NCBI RefSeq assembly: GCF_002160145.1
Contig: NZ_NFKA01000006.1
Location: 62,001-126,000 of the forward strand
Reading direction: 5' to 3'
From: Gemmiger sp. An194
Lineage (GTDB): Bacteria; Bacillota; Clostridia; Oscillospirales; Ruminococcaceae
Length of the DNA: 64,000 nt
Of this stretch, positions 42,852 through 50,907 are shown one piece after another. The notes under the pieces are model-generated. The model saw only the letters and a program-made list of their open reading frames with translations. It was not told the origin of the DNA and ran no database searches. Both the position numbers and the translations under genes were made by a program. Numbering within the stretch: the stretch's first letter is position 1; each line of letters opens with the position of its first letter.

Positions 42852-44192
42852 TCAGCTGCCGGTGTGCACCTCGCCCACCAGACCGCCGCCGCTGGAATCG
42901 ATGGCGTATACGGTCAGCCGGCCCGCCTGGCTGAGCAGCTCGGGCGGCAGGCGCACCGCGCCCTCTCCGGTGCGGCTCAGGTAATGGAAGGCCTTATGGG
43001 CGGTGGTGGCGTGGGCCACGCCGTCCGGCACGGTGCAGGCCAGGGTGCCCTCAAAATCCTCCGGCAGGGGCATATCCTCGCCCTCGGCGCTCTGGAACAG
43101 ATAGCAGCCCAGCTGCTCCAGCGCCCGCAGCCCCACCCGGCGGCGGATGGGATGGCCCGCATCCTCGCCGGGGTGCTTGCCGGTGATGATCACCGCCTCG
43201 CCGCTGTAGGCCGCCCAGAACTCCTTGGCCGGGTAGCGTGCCTCCGCTTCCCGGTCGGTGGGGGCCAGGCTGTCGTTCACCAGCACGTATATCTGGCCGT
43301 TTTCCTCCTCAAAGCCCCGCAGGGCCATGCACTGGTCCGCCCCGGTGGCAAAGGCCCCGGGCAGCAGCGGAAGGCCCAGACGGGCGGCATCCTCGCTGTT
43401 GGCCGCGTAGTGCATGCGCAGACCGATGGAATGCCCTGCCTTCACCTGCTGCCACACCGAAGCCGGGTCCAGATAGGCCCGGTAGGCCTGGTAGCCGTAG
43501 CCGCCGGCCAGAGCAGTCATGAAGGCGTAGTTGAAGCAGTCGCCCAGTGCGTAATCCCGCATGCCCCAGCCCAGCTCCTCGGGCAGGGCATCCTGGCCCC
43601 AGCGGTTAATCATGGAGGCCAGGGTCACCGCGGCGCTCATGCTCCCCGCAAACACCGGGTCCCGCAGCTGCTGGCTGTAGGCGGGCAGGCGCAGCAGACG
43701 GCCGTAGGGCTCCGCCTCCTCCCAGTGCCAGTCCACCGGCCGCACGCTGGCGGCCAGCAGCCGCACCAGCGGGGTGAGCTGCTCATCGTTGGTATAAAGG
43801 TAGATCCGCAGCTGGGCAAGGCTGGCCCGCCCCGCCGGGACATGGATGGTGTCTCCGCTCACATAGGCGGGCTTTGCCGCCTCCTGATGCAGGCTCTCGC
43901 GCCGGATGTAGGGGCTCCATTTGCCCAGGGTCAGCCAGCCGGTCCACTCGCCGTCCACCAGTACCCGGGCCTGGGCCTCCACCACCGTGCCCTTGGGCGT
44001 CTCGGCGTTCCAGCTCACGGTCAGCTGGCGGAAGGCCGGGAAGCGAATCTCCGGCGAGGTGAAGCAGCCGTACAGCACATACCGCCCGCCGGTCTGCTCC
44101 AGACAGACGGCGTTTTCGGTCAGGGCCACGTTGTCCAGCCCGCCCTTGGTGAAGGCATCGGTGCCGCTCATCAGATACAGGTTTTTCAGCAT
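42852..44192 (-). CDS. Peptidase C39-like protein lacking catalytic residues
   Basis: A 446-residue protein. The N-terminal 160 residues look like a beta-sandwich (surface-binding type). Residues about 165-350 follow the plan of the C39-like (peptidase_C39_2) family: LPAYSQQLRDPVFAGSMSAA aligns with the active-site region, where a Cys is expected but Met is found. The later GADQCMALRGFEEENGQIYV aligns with the strand where the catalytic His is normally found. It is therefore probably a non-catalytic member. No signal peptide is visible. It stands alone between a cytidylate-kinase-like and a DUF1266 gene. Confidence 0.68.
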   Translation of the reverse strand: MLKNLYLMSGTDAFTKGGLDNVALTENAVCLEQTGGRYVLYGCFTSPEIRFPAFRQLTVSWNAETPKGTVVEAQARVLVDGEWTGWLTLGKWSPYIRRESLHQEAAKPAYVSGDTIHVPAGRASLAQLRIYLYTNDEQLTPLVRLLAASVRPVDWHWEEAEPYGRLLRLPAYSQQLRDPVFAGSMSAAVTLASMINRWGQDALPEELGWGMRDYALGDCFNYAFMTALAGGYGYQAYRAYLDPASVWQQVKAGHSIGLRMHYAANSEDAARLGLPLLPGAFATGADQCMALRGFEEENGQIYVLVNDSLAPTDREAEARYPAKEFWAAYSGEAVIITGKHPGEDAGHPIRRRVGLRALEQLGCYLFQSAEGEDMPLPEDFEGTLACTVPDGVAHATTAHKAFHYLSRTGEGAVRLPPELLSQAGRLTVYAIDSSGGGLVGEVHTGS

Positions 44193-44344
44193 AGAGCCAA
44201 TCCTTTCCGGTCATGGGGGCGCTTGTTTCGTGCGCCCCGCGTTCTACTTTTATCCTATCCTTTCAAAGGCGTTCTGTCAAGCAAAACGCCGGTTTACGCC
44301 CGCTCCTTTGTATAATTTGCACGGTATTTCCCCCGCTATGCCCA

Positions 44345-44382
44345 CAAAAATGCCCGGCCACCGGAAATCGGGGCCGGGCATG
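44345..44382 (-). terminator. Terminator after the DUF1266-DUF2185 gene
   Basis: A ten-bp stem (ATGCCCGGCC/GGCCGGGCAT) is followed by TTTTTG on the minus strand. Confidence 0.82.
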
Positions 44383-44389
44383 GGCAAAC

Positions 44390-45514
44390 TCAGCGCTCTT
44401 CCTGCTGCCAGCCGTCTCCGGCGCGCCGGAAGGCGGCGGGCGCGGGGGTGTTCAGCAGCTCCAGAATGGAGTCATCGTAGTTGCAGATGGTGTTCAGATG
44501 ATAAAACTCAAAGTGGGCGGCATCCGCCATGTAGTCGGGGCTCTCGTCCCCCGCGAAGATGCGCCAGCCGCTGTCCGGTGCATTTGGGTCCAGCGGCGCT
44601 TCCCGGTAGAGGTAGCCCACCGGCATCCCGTCCACGGTGATCCGGTCGCTGGCGATGCAGGCCACCTTGTCGCCGCCCTCGTAGCCGGTGAGCAGCTGCC
44701 GCATCTGGCCGGGGGCCAGCTTATACTGCTTGGGCGGGCGCTTGTACCAGGCCGCCGCCTGCCAGGGGCCGGTGAGCAGCTGCTCCAGCACCCGGCAGTT
44801 CAGCTCCACGTACCGGCGCATCTCCTCCTTGTCCACCTTGCCCTCCTCGGCCATCTGGCCCCGGAACATGTCGTAGCAGGCGCCGCACAGGTAGCCCGCC
44901 GCGTATTCCAGGAAGCTGTCGTACCGGTCCGAAGCCGCAGAGGCCAGCGGCCGGGCCTTCTTCCAGAACTCCTCCTCGGTGATGATGCCCGCCGCCAATG
45001 CCGCGCGCCACATTCCCAGCCGCTCGGCACAGTCAAAGGCAAAAAAGCCCTTGCGCCCGGCGATGGGAGCCAGCAGCTCGGCAAAGTCTTTGCAGGCGGT
45101 AAAGAGGAATTTTCCCCGCTCGTCCAGCGCATTCACATCAAAGCAGGGGCGGCCCTTCCAGAAACTGCGGAACTGGGTGTAGTCGTTCTGGGTGTTGTAT
45201 TCCGCTTCGGCAAAGGCCGCAAGGCCCTCTGCGTCGTCCGCACCGTAGAGCTTGCGGCAGTGCTCCCGCACCGCGGCGGCGTCGCCGCCGTCCCGGCCGC
45301 AGAGGAACAGACGGTCCGCGCCCATGGCCCCGGGGATGCCCGGCACCTTGCGCAGAGCCGCCGGGCCGGTGAGCAGCAGCGCGAACCGGTCCGGCTCGCA
45401 GGGAGCGGCTTCGCCCTGCCCCTGAGCCTTCATCCGGTCCAGAAATTCCAGCAGCGCCCCGGCCAGGTCGTAGGTGTCCCGGCGCAGGGGCCGTTTGTGA
45501 TTGAATACGTTCAT
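44390..45514 (-). CDS. DUF1266 and DUF2185 domain protein
   Basis: A 374-residue cytoplasmic protein. About residues 125-235 resemble DUF1266 (FDCAERLGMWRAALAAGIITEE, then SFLEYAAGYLCGACYDM). The C-terminal 90 residues match DUF2185, the Imm33-type immunity fold: GYLYREAP, SGWRIFAGDESPDY and HLNTICNYDDSILELL. Both domains occur in bacterial toxin-immunity settings, but no toxin gene lies nearby. AAAGGAGAAGGTAC precedes the ATG. The domain calls rest on remembered family patterns. Confidence 0.7.
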   Translation of the reverse strand: MNVFNHKRPLRRDTYDLAGALLEFLDRMKAQGQGEAAPCEPDRFALLLTGPAALRKVPGIPGAMGADRLFLCGRDGGDAAAVREHCRKLYGADDAEGLAAFAEAEYNTQNDYTQFRSFWKGRPCFDVNALDERGKFLFTACKDFAELLAPIAGRKGFFAFDCAERLGMWRAALAAGIITEEEFWKKARPLASAASDRYDSFLEYAAGYLCGACYDMFRGQMAEEGKVDKEEMRRYVELNCRVLEQLLTGPWQAAAWYKRPPKQYKLAPGQMRQLLTGYEGGDKVACIASDRITVDGMPVGYLYREAPLDPNAPDSGWRIFAGDESPDYMADAAHFEFYHLNTICNYDDSILELLNTPAPAAFRRAGDGWQQEER

Positions 45515-45541
45515 GTACCTTCTCCTTTTTTATGATACCGT

Positions 45542-46897
45542 TCAGGCCCGGTATTTTGTCTTCCATTTGCCGCTGACAAACCGCCCCACAAAGAAGGCGC
45601 TGCGGCAGACCCAGTCGATGACCATGGCGATCCACACGCCCACGGCCCCCATGCCGAAGCCGATGCCCAGCACGTAGCTGAAGCCCAGCCGCCAGATCAT
45701 CATGCTGGCGATGCTCACCACCATGGTAAAGCGCACATCGTTGGCGGCGCGCAGGGCGTTGGGCAGCACAAAGGACACCGGCCACAGCACGATGCCGCAG
45801 GCGCAGTGGATGAGCACCAGCATCCAGGCGATCTGGTAGGTTTCGGCCGAGATGTTGTAAAGCCCCAGCAGAAGCGGCATGCCCAGAATCACCAGCAGGT
45901 TGAGGGTGCCGTCCACCACATAGGTCAGGCCCACCAGCTTTTTGGTGTAGCCGATGGCGGCCTTCTGATCCTGTGCGCCGATGCACTGGCCCACCACCGT
46001 GATGAGTCCCAGGCCGATGGCCTGGCCCGGGATGCAGCCGATGCTGTCCAGATTGTTGGCCACCGCGTTGGCGGAGATCTGCGCCGTGCCGAACACCGAG
46101 ATGATGCTCACCACCAGCACCCGGCCCAGCTGGAACAGGCTGTTCTCGAAGGCGGAGGGGATACCGATGTTCAGAATCCGCAGCGCCAGCCCCTTTTTCA
46201 GCCGCAGGCACTGGGCGGGGCGCACATGCACCCGGTTCATGGGGTTGGAGGCCCGCCACAGAATCAACCCGGCGGCCAGGGCACGGCTCACCAGCGAGGG
46301 CAGGGCCACACCGGCCACACCCAGCCCCAGGCCGAACACACAGATGGCGTTGCCCGCCACGTTCACCACGTTCATCAGGATGCTCACCTGCATGCTGATC
46401 TTGCTGTTGCCCATGCTTCGGAACAGGGCCGCACCCGCGTTGTACAGGGCAATGAAGGGGTAGGATGCCGCCGAAATGCGCAGATATAAGAGCGCCGCAT
46501 CCATCACCTCCGGCTCGATCTGCCCGAACAGAAGGCGCAGCAGCGGCCGGGTAAAGGCCAGGGCCACCACCATGAAGCCCACGCCCGCCAGCGCTGCCAG
46601 ATGAAACAGCTGGCCCGCGCTGTTTTTCGCGCTGGGCACATCCCGCGCGCCCAGATACTGGCTGATGACCACCGCACCGCCGGTGGCCAGCGCCGCAAAA
46701 ATATTGATGATGAGCACGTTCAGCATATCCACCAGCGATACGCCGGAGATCGCCGCCTCGCCCACGTAGGACACCATCATTGTGTCCGCCATGCCCACCG
46801 TTACCGCCAGAAACTGCTCCACCACCAGCGGAGCCAGCAGCCGGGCCAGATCCCGCCGGGTAAACTGCACGCGCATTTCGCCTGCCGTTTTTTCCAC
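45542..46897 (-). CDS. MATE family efflux transporter
   Basis: A 451-residue membrane protein with 12 helices in two related halves. [22 protein letters not shown] at the N-terminus and [20 protein letters not shown] in the second half are typical MATE segments. It exports cationic drugs or metabolites using a sodium or proton gradient. The start is taken as GTG at 46897; an ATG eight codons in is possible because neither site has a strong ribosome-binding site. Confidence 0.9.
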   Translation of the reverse strand: MEKTAGEMRVQFTRRDLARLLAPLVVEQFLAVTVGMADTMMVSYVGEAAISGVSLVDMLNVLIINIFAALATGGAVVISQYLGARDVPSAKNSAGQLFHLAALAGVGFMVVALAFTRPLLRLLFGQIEPEVMDAALLYLRISAASYPFIALYNAGAALFRSMGNSKISMQVSILMNVVNVAGNAICVFGLGLGVAGVALPSLVSRALAAGLILWRASNPMNRVHVRPAQCLRLKKGLALRILNIGIPSAFENSLFQLGRVLVVSIISVFGTAQISANAVANNLDSIGCIPGQAIGLGLITVVGQCIGAQDQKAAIGYTKKLVGLTYVVDGTLNLLVILGMPLLLGLYNISAETYQIAWMLVLIHCACGIVLWPVSFVLPNALRAANDVRFTMVVSIASMMIWRLGFSYVLGIGFGMGAVGVWIAMVIDWVCRSAFFVGRFVSGKWKTKYRA

Positions 46898-47044
46898 TTA
46901 ACACACTTCCTCACACCCGTTTTTTTCACCGGTTTCTTTCTTGCCTCATTCATTTTAGGCCCGGCGGCGGCCAAATGCAAGGGTGCCCGGCAGACAAAGA
47001 AAAGCGGCGGGTGAAACTTTCTTTTTTATTTTACACAAAACCTA

Positions 47045-47072
47045 TTGTTTTTTGCCCTCTGTTTGCTATACT
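47045..47072 (+). promoter_or_regulatory. Promoter of the flavin reductase-rubredoxin gene
   Basis: TTGTTT, 16-bp spacer, TGC-extended TATACT, about 70 bp upstream of the ATG. Confidence 0.55.
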
Positions 47073-47142
47073 GATAATATATCCTAAATACACCCCCATA
47101 ACGGTGCGCGGCCGCTGCCGCGCGGCAAAGGAGAGCATAAAA

Positions 47143-48084
47143 ATGGATGTTCGTTTCTTTTTCAGCATGTCTTACGGCGTTTACATCGTGACCAGCATGA
47201 ACGGCGAAACTCCGGTGGGCTGCACCGCCAACAGCGCCATGCAAATTACCGCCGAGCCCGCCACCATCGCGGTGAGCATCAACCACGACAACCTGACCCA
47301 TAAGGCCATTTCCGAAAGCGGCATGTTCGCGCTGAATGTGCTCAGCGAGGCCAGCGACCCGGGCCTGATCGGCGGCTTCGGCTTCCGTTCCAGCCGCGAC
47401 GTGGACAAGTTCGCCGGTGTGGCCTGGCACTACGAGCAGGGTCTGCCCGTTCTGGAGGACACCATGGGCTGGGGCCTGTGCAAGGTAATCGACAAGATGG
47501 AGACCGAGACCCACACCGTGTTCCTGGGCAAGGTGATCGATACCGGCGTGTTCGCCCAGACCGCCCCCGCCATGACCTACGAGTACTACCACAAGGTCAT
47601 CAAGGGCTCCAGCCCCAAGACCGCCCCCACCTACGTGGCTCCCGAAGCGGTGGCCGAGCTGCCGGTCACCAAGACCCAGTGGGTCTGCACCGTCTGCGGC
47701 TACATCTACGAGGGCGACCAGCTGCCTGCCGGCTTCACCTGCCCGCTGTGCGGCGTGGGCCCCGAGTTCTTTGAGAAGAAGAGCGTGGAAGTGCCTGCCG
47801 ACGAGGTCAAGCCCGCTTCCGCCTCCGGCACCAAGTGGGTGTGCACCGTCTGCGGTTATGTCTACGAGGGCGACGAGCTGCCCGAGGGCTACACCTGCCC
47901 GCTCTGCGGCGTGGGTGCCGAGTTCTTTGAAAAGCAGGCCGCTCCCGCTGCGGACACCGACGAAAACACCGAGTGGGTGTGCTCGGTCTGCGGTTACGTG
48001 TACGAAGGCGCCAAGCTGCCCGAGGGCTACACCTGCCCCCTGTGCGGCGTGGGTGTGGACCAGTTCGAGAAGCGCAGCAAGTAA
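47143..48084 (+). CDS. Flavin reductase with three C-terminal rubredoxin-like domains
   Basis: A 313-residue electron-transfer protein. Residues 1-165 are a flavin-reductase-like (FMN-binding) domain: [20 protein letters not shown] and [12 protein letters not shown]. Three tandem rubredoxin-like domains follow, with cysteines at 182/185/200/203, 234/237/252/255 and 280/283/298/301. The gap between CxxC pairs is only 14 residues, as in rubrerythrin tails, not the longer gap of stand-alone rubredoxin. Related high-molecular-weight rubredoxin (Hrb) feeds flavodiiron proteins to remove O2 or NO. Three domains are more than the usual one. AAAGGAGAG precedes the ATG. Confidence 0.93.
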   Translation: MDVRFFFSMSYGVYIVTSMNGETPVGCTANSAMQITAEPATIAVSINHDNLTHKAISESGMFALNVLSEASDPGLIGGFGFRSSRDVDKFAGVAWHYEQGLPVLEDTMGWGLCKVIDKMETETHTVFLGKVIDTGVFAQTAPAMTYEYYHKVIKGSSPKTAPTYVAPEAVAELPVTKTQWVCTVCGYIYEGDQLPAGFTCPLCGVGPEFFEKKSVEVPADEVKPASASGTKWVCTVCGYVYEGDELPEGYTCPLCGVGAEFFEKQAAPAADTDENTEWVCSVCGYVYEGAKLPEGYTCPLCGVGVDQFEKRSK

Positions 48085-48096
48085 CTCCGTTTTTTC

Positions 48097-48132
48097 AAAG
48101 GCGGTCCGGCGCATTGCCGGGCCGCCTTTTTT
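48097..48132 (+). terminator. Terminator after the flavin reductase-rubredoxin gene
   Basis: A 14-bp stem (AAAGGCGGTCCGGC/GCCGGGCCGCCTTT) is followed by a T run. It lies just outside the left end of the foreign island. Confidence 0.92.
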
Positions 48133-48146
48133 GCGTTCAAACCAAT

Positions 48147-48188
48147 GGAAAAAGCCCCGGCGAAATTGCTGGGTGTACGTAAGACAGT
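48147..48188 (+). repeat. Left inverted repeat of the island
   Basis: It begins GGAAAAAGCCCCGGCG (identical over 16 bp to the right end), then a variable stretch, then GGGTGTACGTAAGACAGT, against GGGTGTCCGTAAAACAGT at the right, with a one-base length difference between. Confidence 0.8.
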
Positions 48189-48369
48189 ATTGCGCTAAGA
48201 TTGACGAAGCGGCACGAAACCGCATGGAGCTGATCGTGCCGGAGTTGGCGAAGCGAAACGGCGTGACCGAGAAACTGAAAGCCGACACCAAATGGAATGG
48301 GCACGGCAGATGAACGCTTGCAAGGCACAGGCAGGGGAAATTGTGAAAATCGAATTGATTTATGATTGA
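48171..48369 (+). pseudogene. tnpV remnant (frameshifted, 5' truncated)
   Basis: The reading frame giving KIDEAARNRMELIVPELAKR then GVTEKLKADT matches the C-terminal half of TnpV, a small protein encoded by Tn4451-type and related clostridial elements. A shift of one or two bases near 48290 moves to the frame MEWARQMNACKAQAGEIVKI then ELIYD and a stop at 48369, completing the TnpV C-terminus. The N-terminal half is missing at the left end of the island. It marks the DNA as former integrative-element sequence. Confidence 0.75.
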
Positions 48370-48375
48370 GCGAGG

Positions 48376-48408
48376 AAGTCCGGGCAGAAAACTGTTCGGA
48401 CTTTTCTC
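48376..48408 (+). terminator. Terminator after the tnpV remnant
   Basis: Stem AAGTCCG..CAG / CTG..CGGACTT with loop AAAA, followed by TTTTC. Confidence 0.75.
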
Positions 48409-48508
48409 ATATAGTCCCAAATGACGGTAGAATTGTTCACAGGTTTTATGGTGTAATTTGAATATGAAAATTGAGCAACAAATCGGAAGTTGCAGAGGAA
48501 AATGTACT

Positions 48509-48739
48509 ATGAAATGTCCATATTGCCAAGAAGAAATGCAGCTGGGCTATATCCCTAACGGGGGACAGCCTGTGCAATGGATTCCGAACGGAGAAAGACC
48601 ATCGGTTCTCTCTTTTTCAATTGCAGAACAGGGAGTTCCCCTAATCAATCAGTTCAAACCGTTAAAAGCGAATGGATATAAAGCGGAAGCGTATTATTGT
48701 TCAAATTGTAAGGTAATCATTGCACCGACAAAAAACTGA
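48509..48739 (+). CDS. Small zinc-ribbon protein (DUF6487/PF20097-like)
   Basis: A 76-residue protein with two cysteine pairs: CPYC at the N-terminus and CSNC near residue 65, spaced as a zinc ribbon, with the hydrophobic core GYIPNGGQPVQWIPNGERPS between. It resembles the DUF6487 family of unknown function. GAGGAA precedes the ATG at 48509. Its AT-rich codons match the island. Confidence 0.75.
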   Translation: MKCPYCQEEMQLGYIPNGGQPVQWIPNGERPSVLSFSIAEQGVPLINQFKPLKANGYKAEAYYCSNCKVIIAPTKN

Positions 48740-48751
48740 TTACGGAATGTC

Positions 48752-48773
48752 AACTTCCAGTTTGGAGAATTGA
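48752..48773 (+). repeat. Direct repeat flanking the radical SAM operon, left copy
   Basis: AACTTCCAGTTTGGAGAATT then GA; the right copy at 50886-50907 differs at two of 22 positions. In one frame both read NFQFGEL. Confidence 0.75.
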
Positions 48774-48808
48774 AAAAACGGAATTTACCTATTAAGACAT
48801 ATAAACTC

Positions 48809-48864
48809 TTGACAATAAAGCTCCTATATAGTACGTTTATAACAAACTACTATATAGGAGCTTT
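48809..48864 (+). promoter_or_regulatory. Long palindrome at the MarR promoter/ribosome-binding site
   Basis: Perfect 17-bp arms (48817-48833 AAAGCTCCTATATAGTA; 48848-48864 its complement) enclose a 14-base centre with GTTTATAAC. TTGACA stands just upstream at 48809-48814. The right arm contains TATAGGAG, the ribosome-binding site of the MarR gene, so the palindrome could be a MarR operator in DNA, an RNA hairpin hiding the ribosome-binding site, or both. Confidence 0.8.
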
Positions 48865-48867
48865 TGT

Positions 48868-49305
48868 ATGGAAATGAATGGAGGATTTCTTGTCACCAAA
48901 ATAAAACAGCTTGGAGACCGGATTTTCGAGAAGATTCTCAGTGAAAAGAATATTGATGCGTTTAATGGAGCCCAGGGACGTATTCTTTATGTGCTGTGGC
49001 AGGAGGATGGTATCTCAATCAGGTCACTCTCGACTAAATGCGGATTAGCGATAACATCTCTTACTACGATGCTGGAAAGAATGGAAAATCAAGGGCTGAT
49101 AAGCCGTGTTCAGTCTGAAACGGACAAAAGGAAAACACTCCTGTTTCTGACTGAGAAAGCACATGCCTTAAAGGGCGAGTACGATTCTGTATCTGATGAG
49201 ATGGGCAGTATTTACTACAAAGGTTTTTCAGAGGATGAAATTGCCCGGTTTGAGGAATGCCTCGACCGCATCAGAAAGAATCTTGAGGAGTGGCAGAAGT
49301 CATGA
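48868..49305 (+). CDS. MarR family regulator of the radical SAM mobile pair
   Basis: A 145-residue winged-helix protein: ARGIYVL-type core replaced by GRILYVLWQEDGISIRSLST, recognition helix GLAITSLTTMLERMENQGLI, and wing RVQSETDKRKTLLFLTEKA. It is first in a three-gene operon; its stop overlaps the start of the first radical SAM gene (ATGA). The palindrome over its ribosome-binding site suggests autoregulation. MarR members linked to radical SAM mobile pairs are a recognised set. Confidence 0.92.
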   Translation: MEMNGGFLVTKIKQLGDRIFEKILSEKNIDAFNGAQGRILYVLWQEDGISIRSLSTKCGLAITSLTTMLERMENQGLISRVQSETDKRKTLLFLTEKAHALKGEYDSVSDEMGSIYYKGFSEDEIARFEECLDRIRKNLEEWQKS

Positions 49306-49991
49306 GTATTGGTATCAAAGATCAGATTCAGAACATGAATATCGTCATCGGTTGCGCAGTGGGGTGTACATATTGCTATGCCCGCAACAATGTGAAACGC
49401 TGGCATATGATTGATGACTTCGCTGACCCTGAATTCTTTCCGGGTAAGCTCAAGATGATGGAAAAGAAACGTCCGCAGAACTTTCTTCTTACCGGGATGA
49501 GCGATCTCTCCGGATGGAAGCCGGAATGGAGAGACGAGGTATTTGCAAAGATCTGTGAAAATCCACAGCATCAGTTCCTGTTCCTTACCAAGCGACCTGA
49601 TTTGCTGGATTTTGATACCGATCTGGAAAACGCATGGTTTGGCGTTACGGTGACGAGGAAAGCAGAACTGTGGCGTATCGACGCCCTTCGGAAAAACGTC
49701 AGAGCAAAACACTACCATGTTACCTTTGAGCCGTTATTCGACGATCCCGGTACAGTTGACCTTTCCGGAATCAACTGGATCGTTGTCGGCACTATGACCG
49801 GGGCTCAGAGCAGGAAGATTCATACGGAGCCGGAATGGGCATGGTCTCTGACGGATCAGGCGCACGCACTCGGCATTCCGGTGTTTATGAAGGAAGACCT
49901 TGTCCCTATCATAGGGGATGAAAATATGATTCAGGAAATGCCGGAGGAATTCAATAAAGTGTTAGAGGTACAGAAATCATGGCAGAAGTAA
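49302..49991 (+). CDS. Radical SAM mobile pair protein A
   Basis: A 229-residue protein with an early CxxxCxxC cluster motif at Cys18, 22 and 25 (GCAVGCTYCYARNNV), which binds the [4Fe-4S] cluster that cleaves S-adenosylmethionine. FLLTGMSDLSGWKPEW, FLFLTKRPDLL, WFGVTVT, HVTFEPLFDD and WIVVGTMTGAQSR match the DUF5131/phage Gp37-like radical SAM set. It overlaps the MarR gene by four bases and the second radical SAM gene by 13. Substrate and reaction are unknown. Confidence 0.9.
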   Translation: MSIGIKDQIQNMNIVIGCAVGCTYCYARNNVKRWHMIDDFADPEFFPGKLKMMEKKRPQNFLLTGMSDLSGWKPEWRDEVFAKICENPQHQFLFLTKRPDLLDFDTDLENAWFGVTVTRKAELWRIDALRKNVRAKHYHVTFEPLFDDPGTVDLSGINWIVVGTMTGAQSRKIHTEPEWAWSLTDQAHALGIPVFMKEDLVPIIGDENMIQEMPEEFNKVLEVQKSWQK

Positions 49992-50887
49992 TCGATGGAA
50001 TCCTCATTCGTGAGGTGGAAACAAAGAACATCATGACCAAGTCCAGTCTGCCGGTAGGCGGGTACTCGGTTAATCCCTATGTGGGCTGTACACATGCCTG
50101 CAAGTATTGCTATGCTTCTTTTATGAAGCGTTTTACCGGACACACGGAGGAATGGGGCACTTTCCTTGATGTGAAGCATTGGCCGGAAATTAAAAATCCG
50201 AAGAAATATGCCGGACAGCGTGTGGTCATCGGTTCTGTGACGGATGGATACAATCCACAGGAAGAGCAATTCGGGAATACCAGAAAACTTCTGGAGCAGT
50301 TGATCGGCAGTGACGCAGATATTCTGATCTGCACAAAGTCGGATCTTGTGGTACGGGATATTGATCTGTTGAAGAAGCTTGGACGTGTAACCGTTTCATG
50401 GTCGATCAACACACTGGATGAAAATTTCAAGAACGATATGGATTCTGCTTCGAGCATTGAGCACCGTATCGCTGCTATGAAGCAGGTATATAAGGCAGGT
50501 ATCCGTACAGTCTGTTTCGTATCCCCGGTATTCCCCGGTATCACGGATTTTGAAGCGATCTTTGAGCGGGTAAAGGATCAGTGCGATCTGTTCTGGCTCG
50601 AAAATCTCAATCTTCGAGGCGGTTTCAAAAAGACAATTATGGATTATATCGCCGGAAAATATCCTGATCTTGTACCGCTTTACGATGAGATCTATAACAA
50701 GCATAACCGCAGCTACTTTGAAGCACTTGAAGTAAAAGCTGAGGAAATGGCTAAGAAGTATGATTGTGCCTTTGTGGATAATGAAATGCCTTATGGCAGA
50801 GTCCCGCAGGGACATCCGGTGATTGTAGATTATTTCTATCATGAGGAAATCCGTGGGACAGAGAATACCGGAAAAAGAAATTGCTAA
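49979..50887 (+). CDS. Radical SAM mobile pair protein B
   Basis: A 302-residue radical SAM protein related to the SplB/spore photoproduct lyase group. The cluster motif is Cys37, 41 and 44 (GCTHACKYCYASFMKRF), an unusually early CxxxCxxC after YSVNPYVG. GSVTDGYNPQEEQ and VSWSINTLDENF continue the TIM barrel, and CFVSPVFPGITDF the later strands. It overlaps protein A by 13 bases, so the two are made together and probably act together. In SPL-like proteins the target is damaged DNA; a similar target here is only a guess. Confidence 0.9.
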   Translation: MAEVIDGILIREVETKNIMTKSSLPVGGYSVNPYVGCTHACKYCYASFMKRFTGHTEEWGTFLDVKHWPEIKNPKKYAGQRVVIGSVTDGYNPQEEQFGNTRKLLEQLIGSDADILICTKSDLVVRDIDLLKKLGRVTVSWSINTLDENFKNDMDSASSIEHRIAAMKQVYKAGIRTVCFVSPVFPGITDFEAIFERVKDQCDLFWLENLNLRGGFKKTIMDYIAGKYPDLVPLYDEIYNKHNRSYFEALEVKAEEMAKKYDCAFVDNEMPYGRVPQGHPVIVDYFYHEEIRGTENTGKRNC

Positions 50888-50907
50888 CTTCCAGTTTGGC
50901 GAACTGA
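50886..50907 (+). repeat. Direct repeat flanking the radical SAM operon, right copy
   Basis: AACTTCCAGTTTGGCGAACT then GA, 2134 bp to the right of its partner at 48752-48773. It overlaps the stop of radical SAM protein B by two bases. Confidence 0.75.

Noticed and set aside
42399-44315. Open frame of 638 codons on the plus strand
   Set aside because: Antisense to the kinase-like and C39-like genes, with low-complexity composition.
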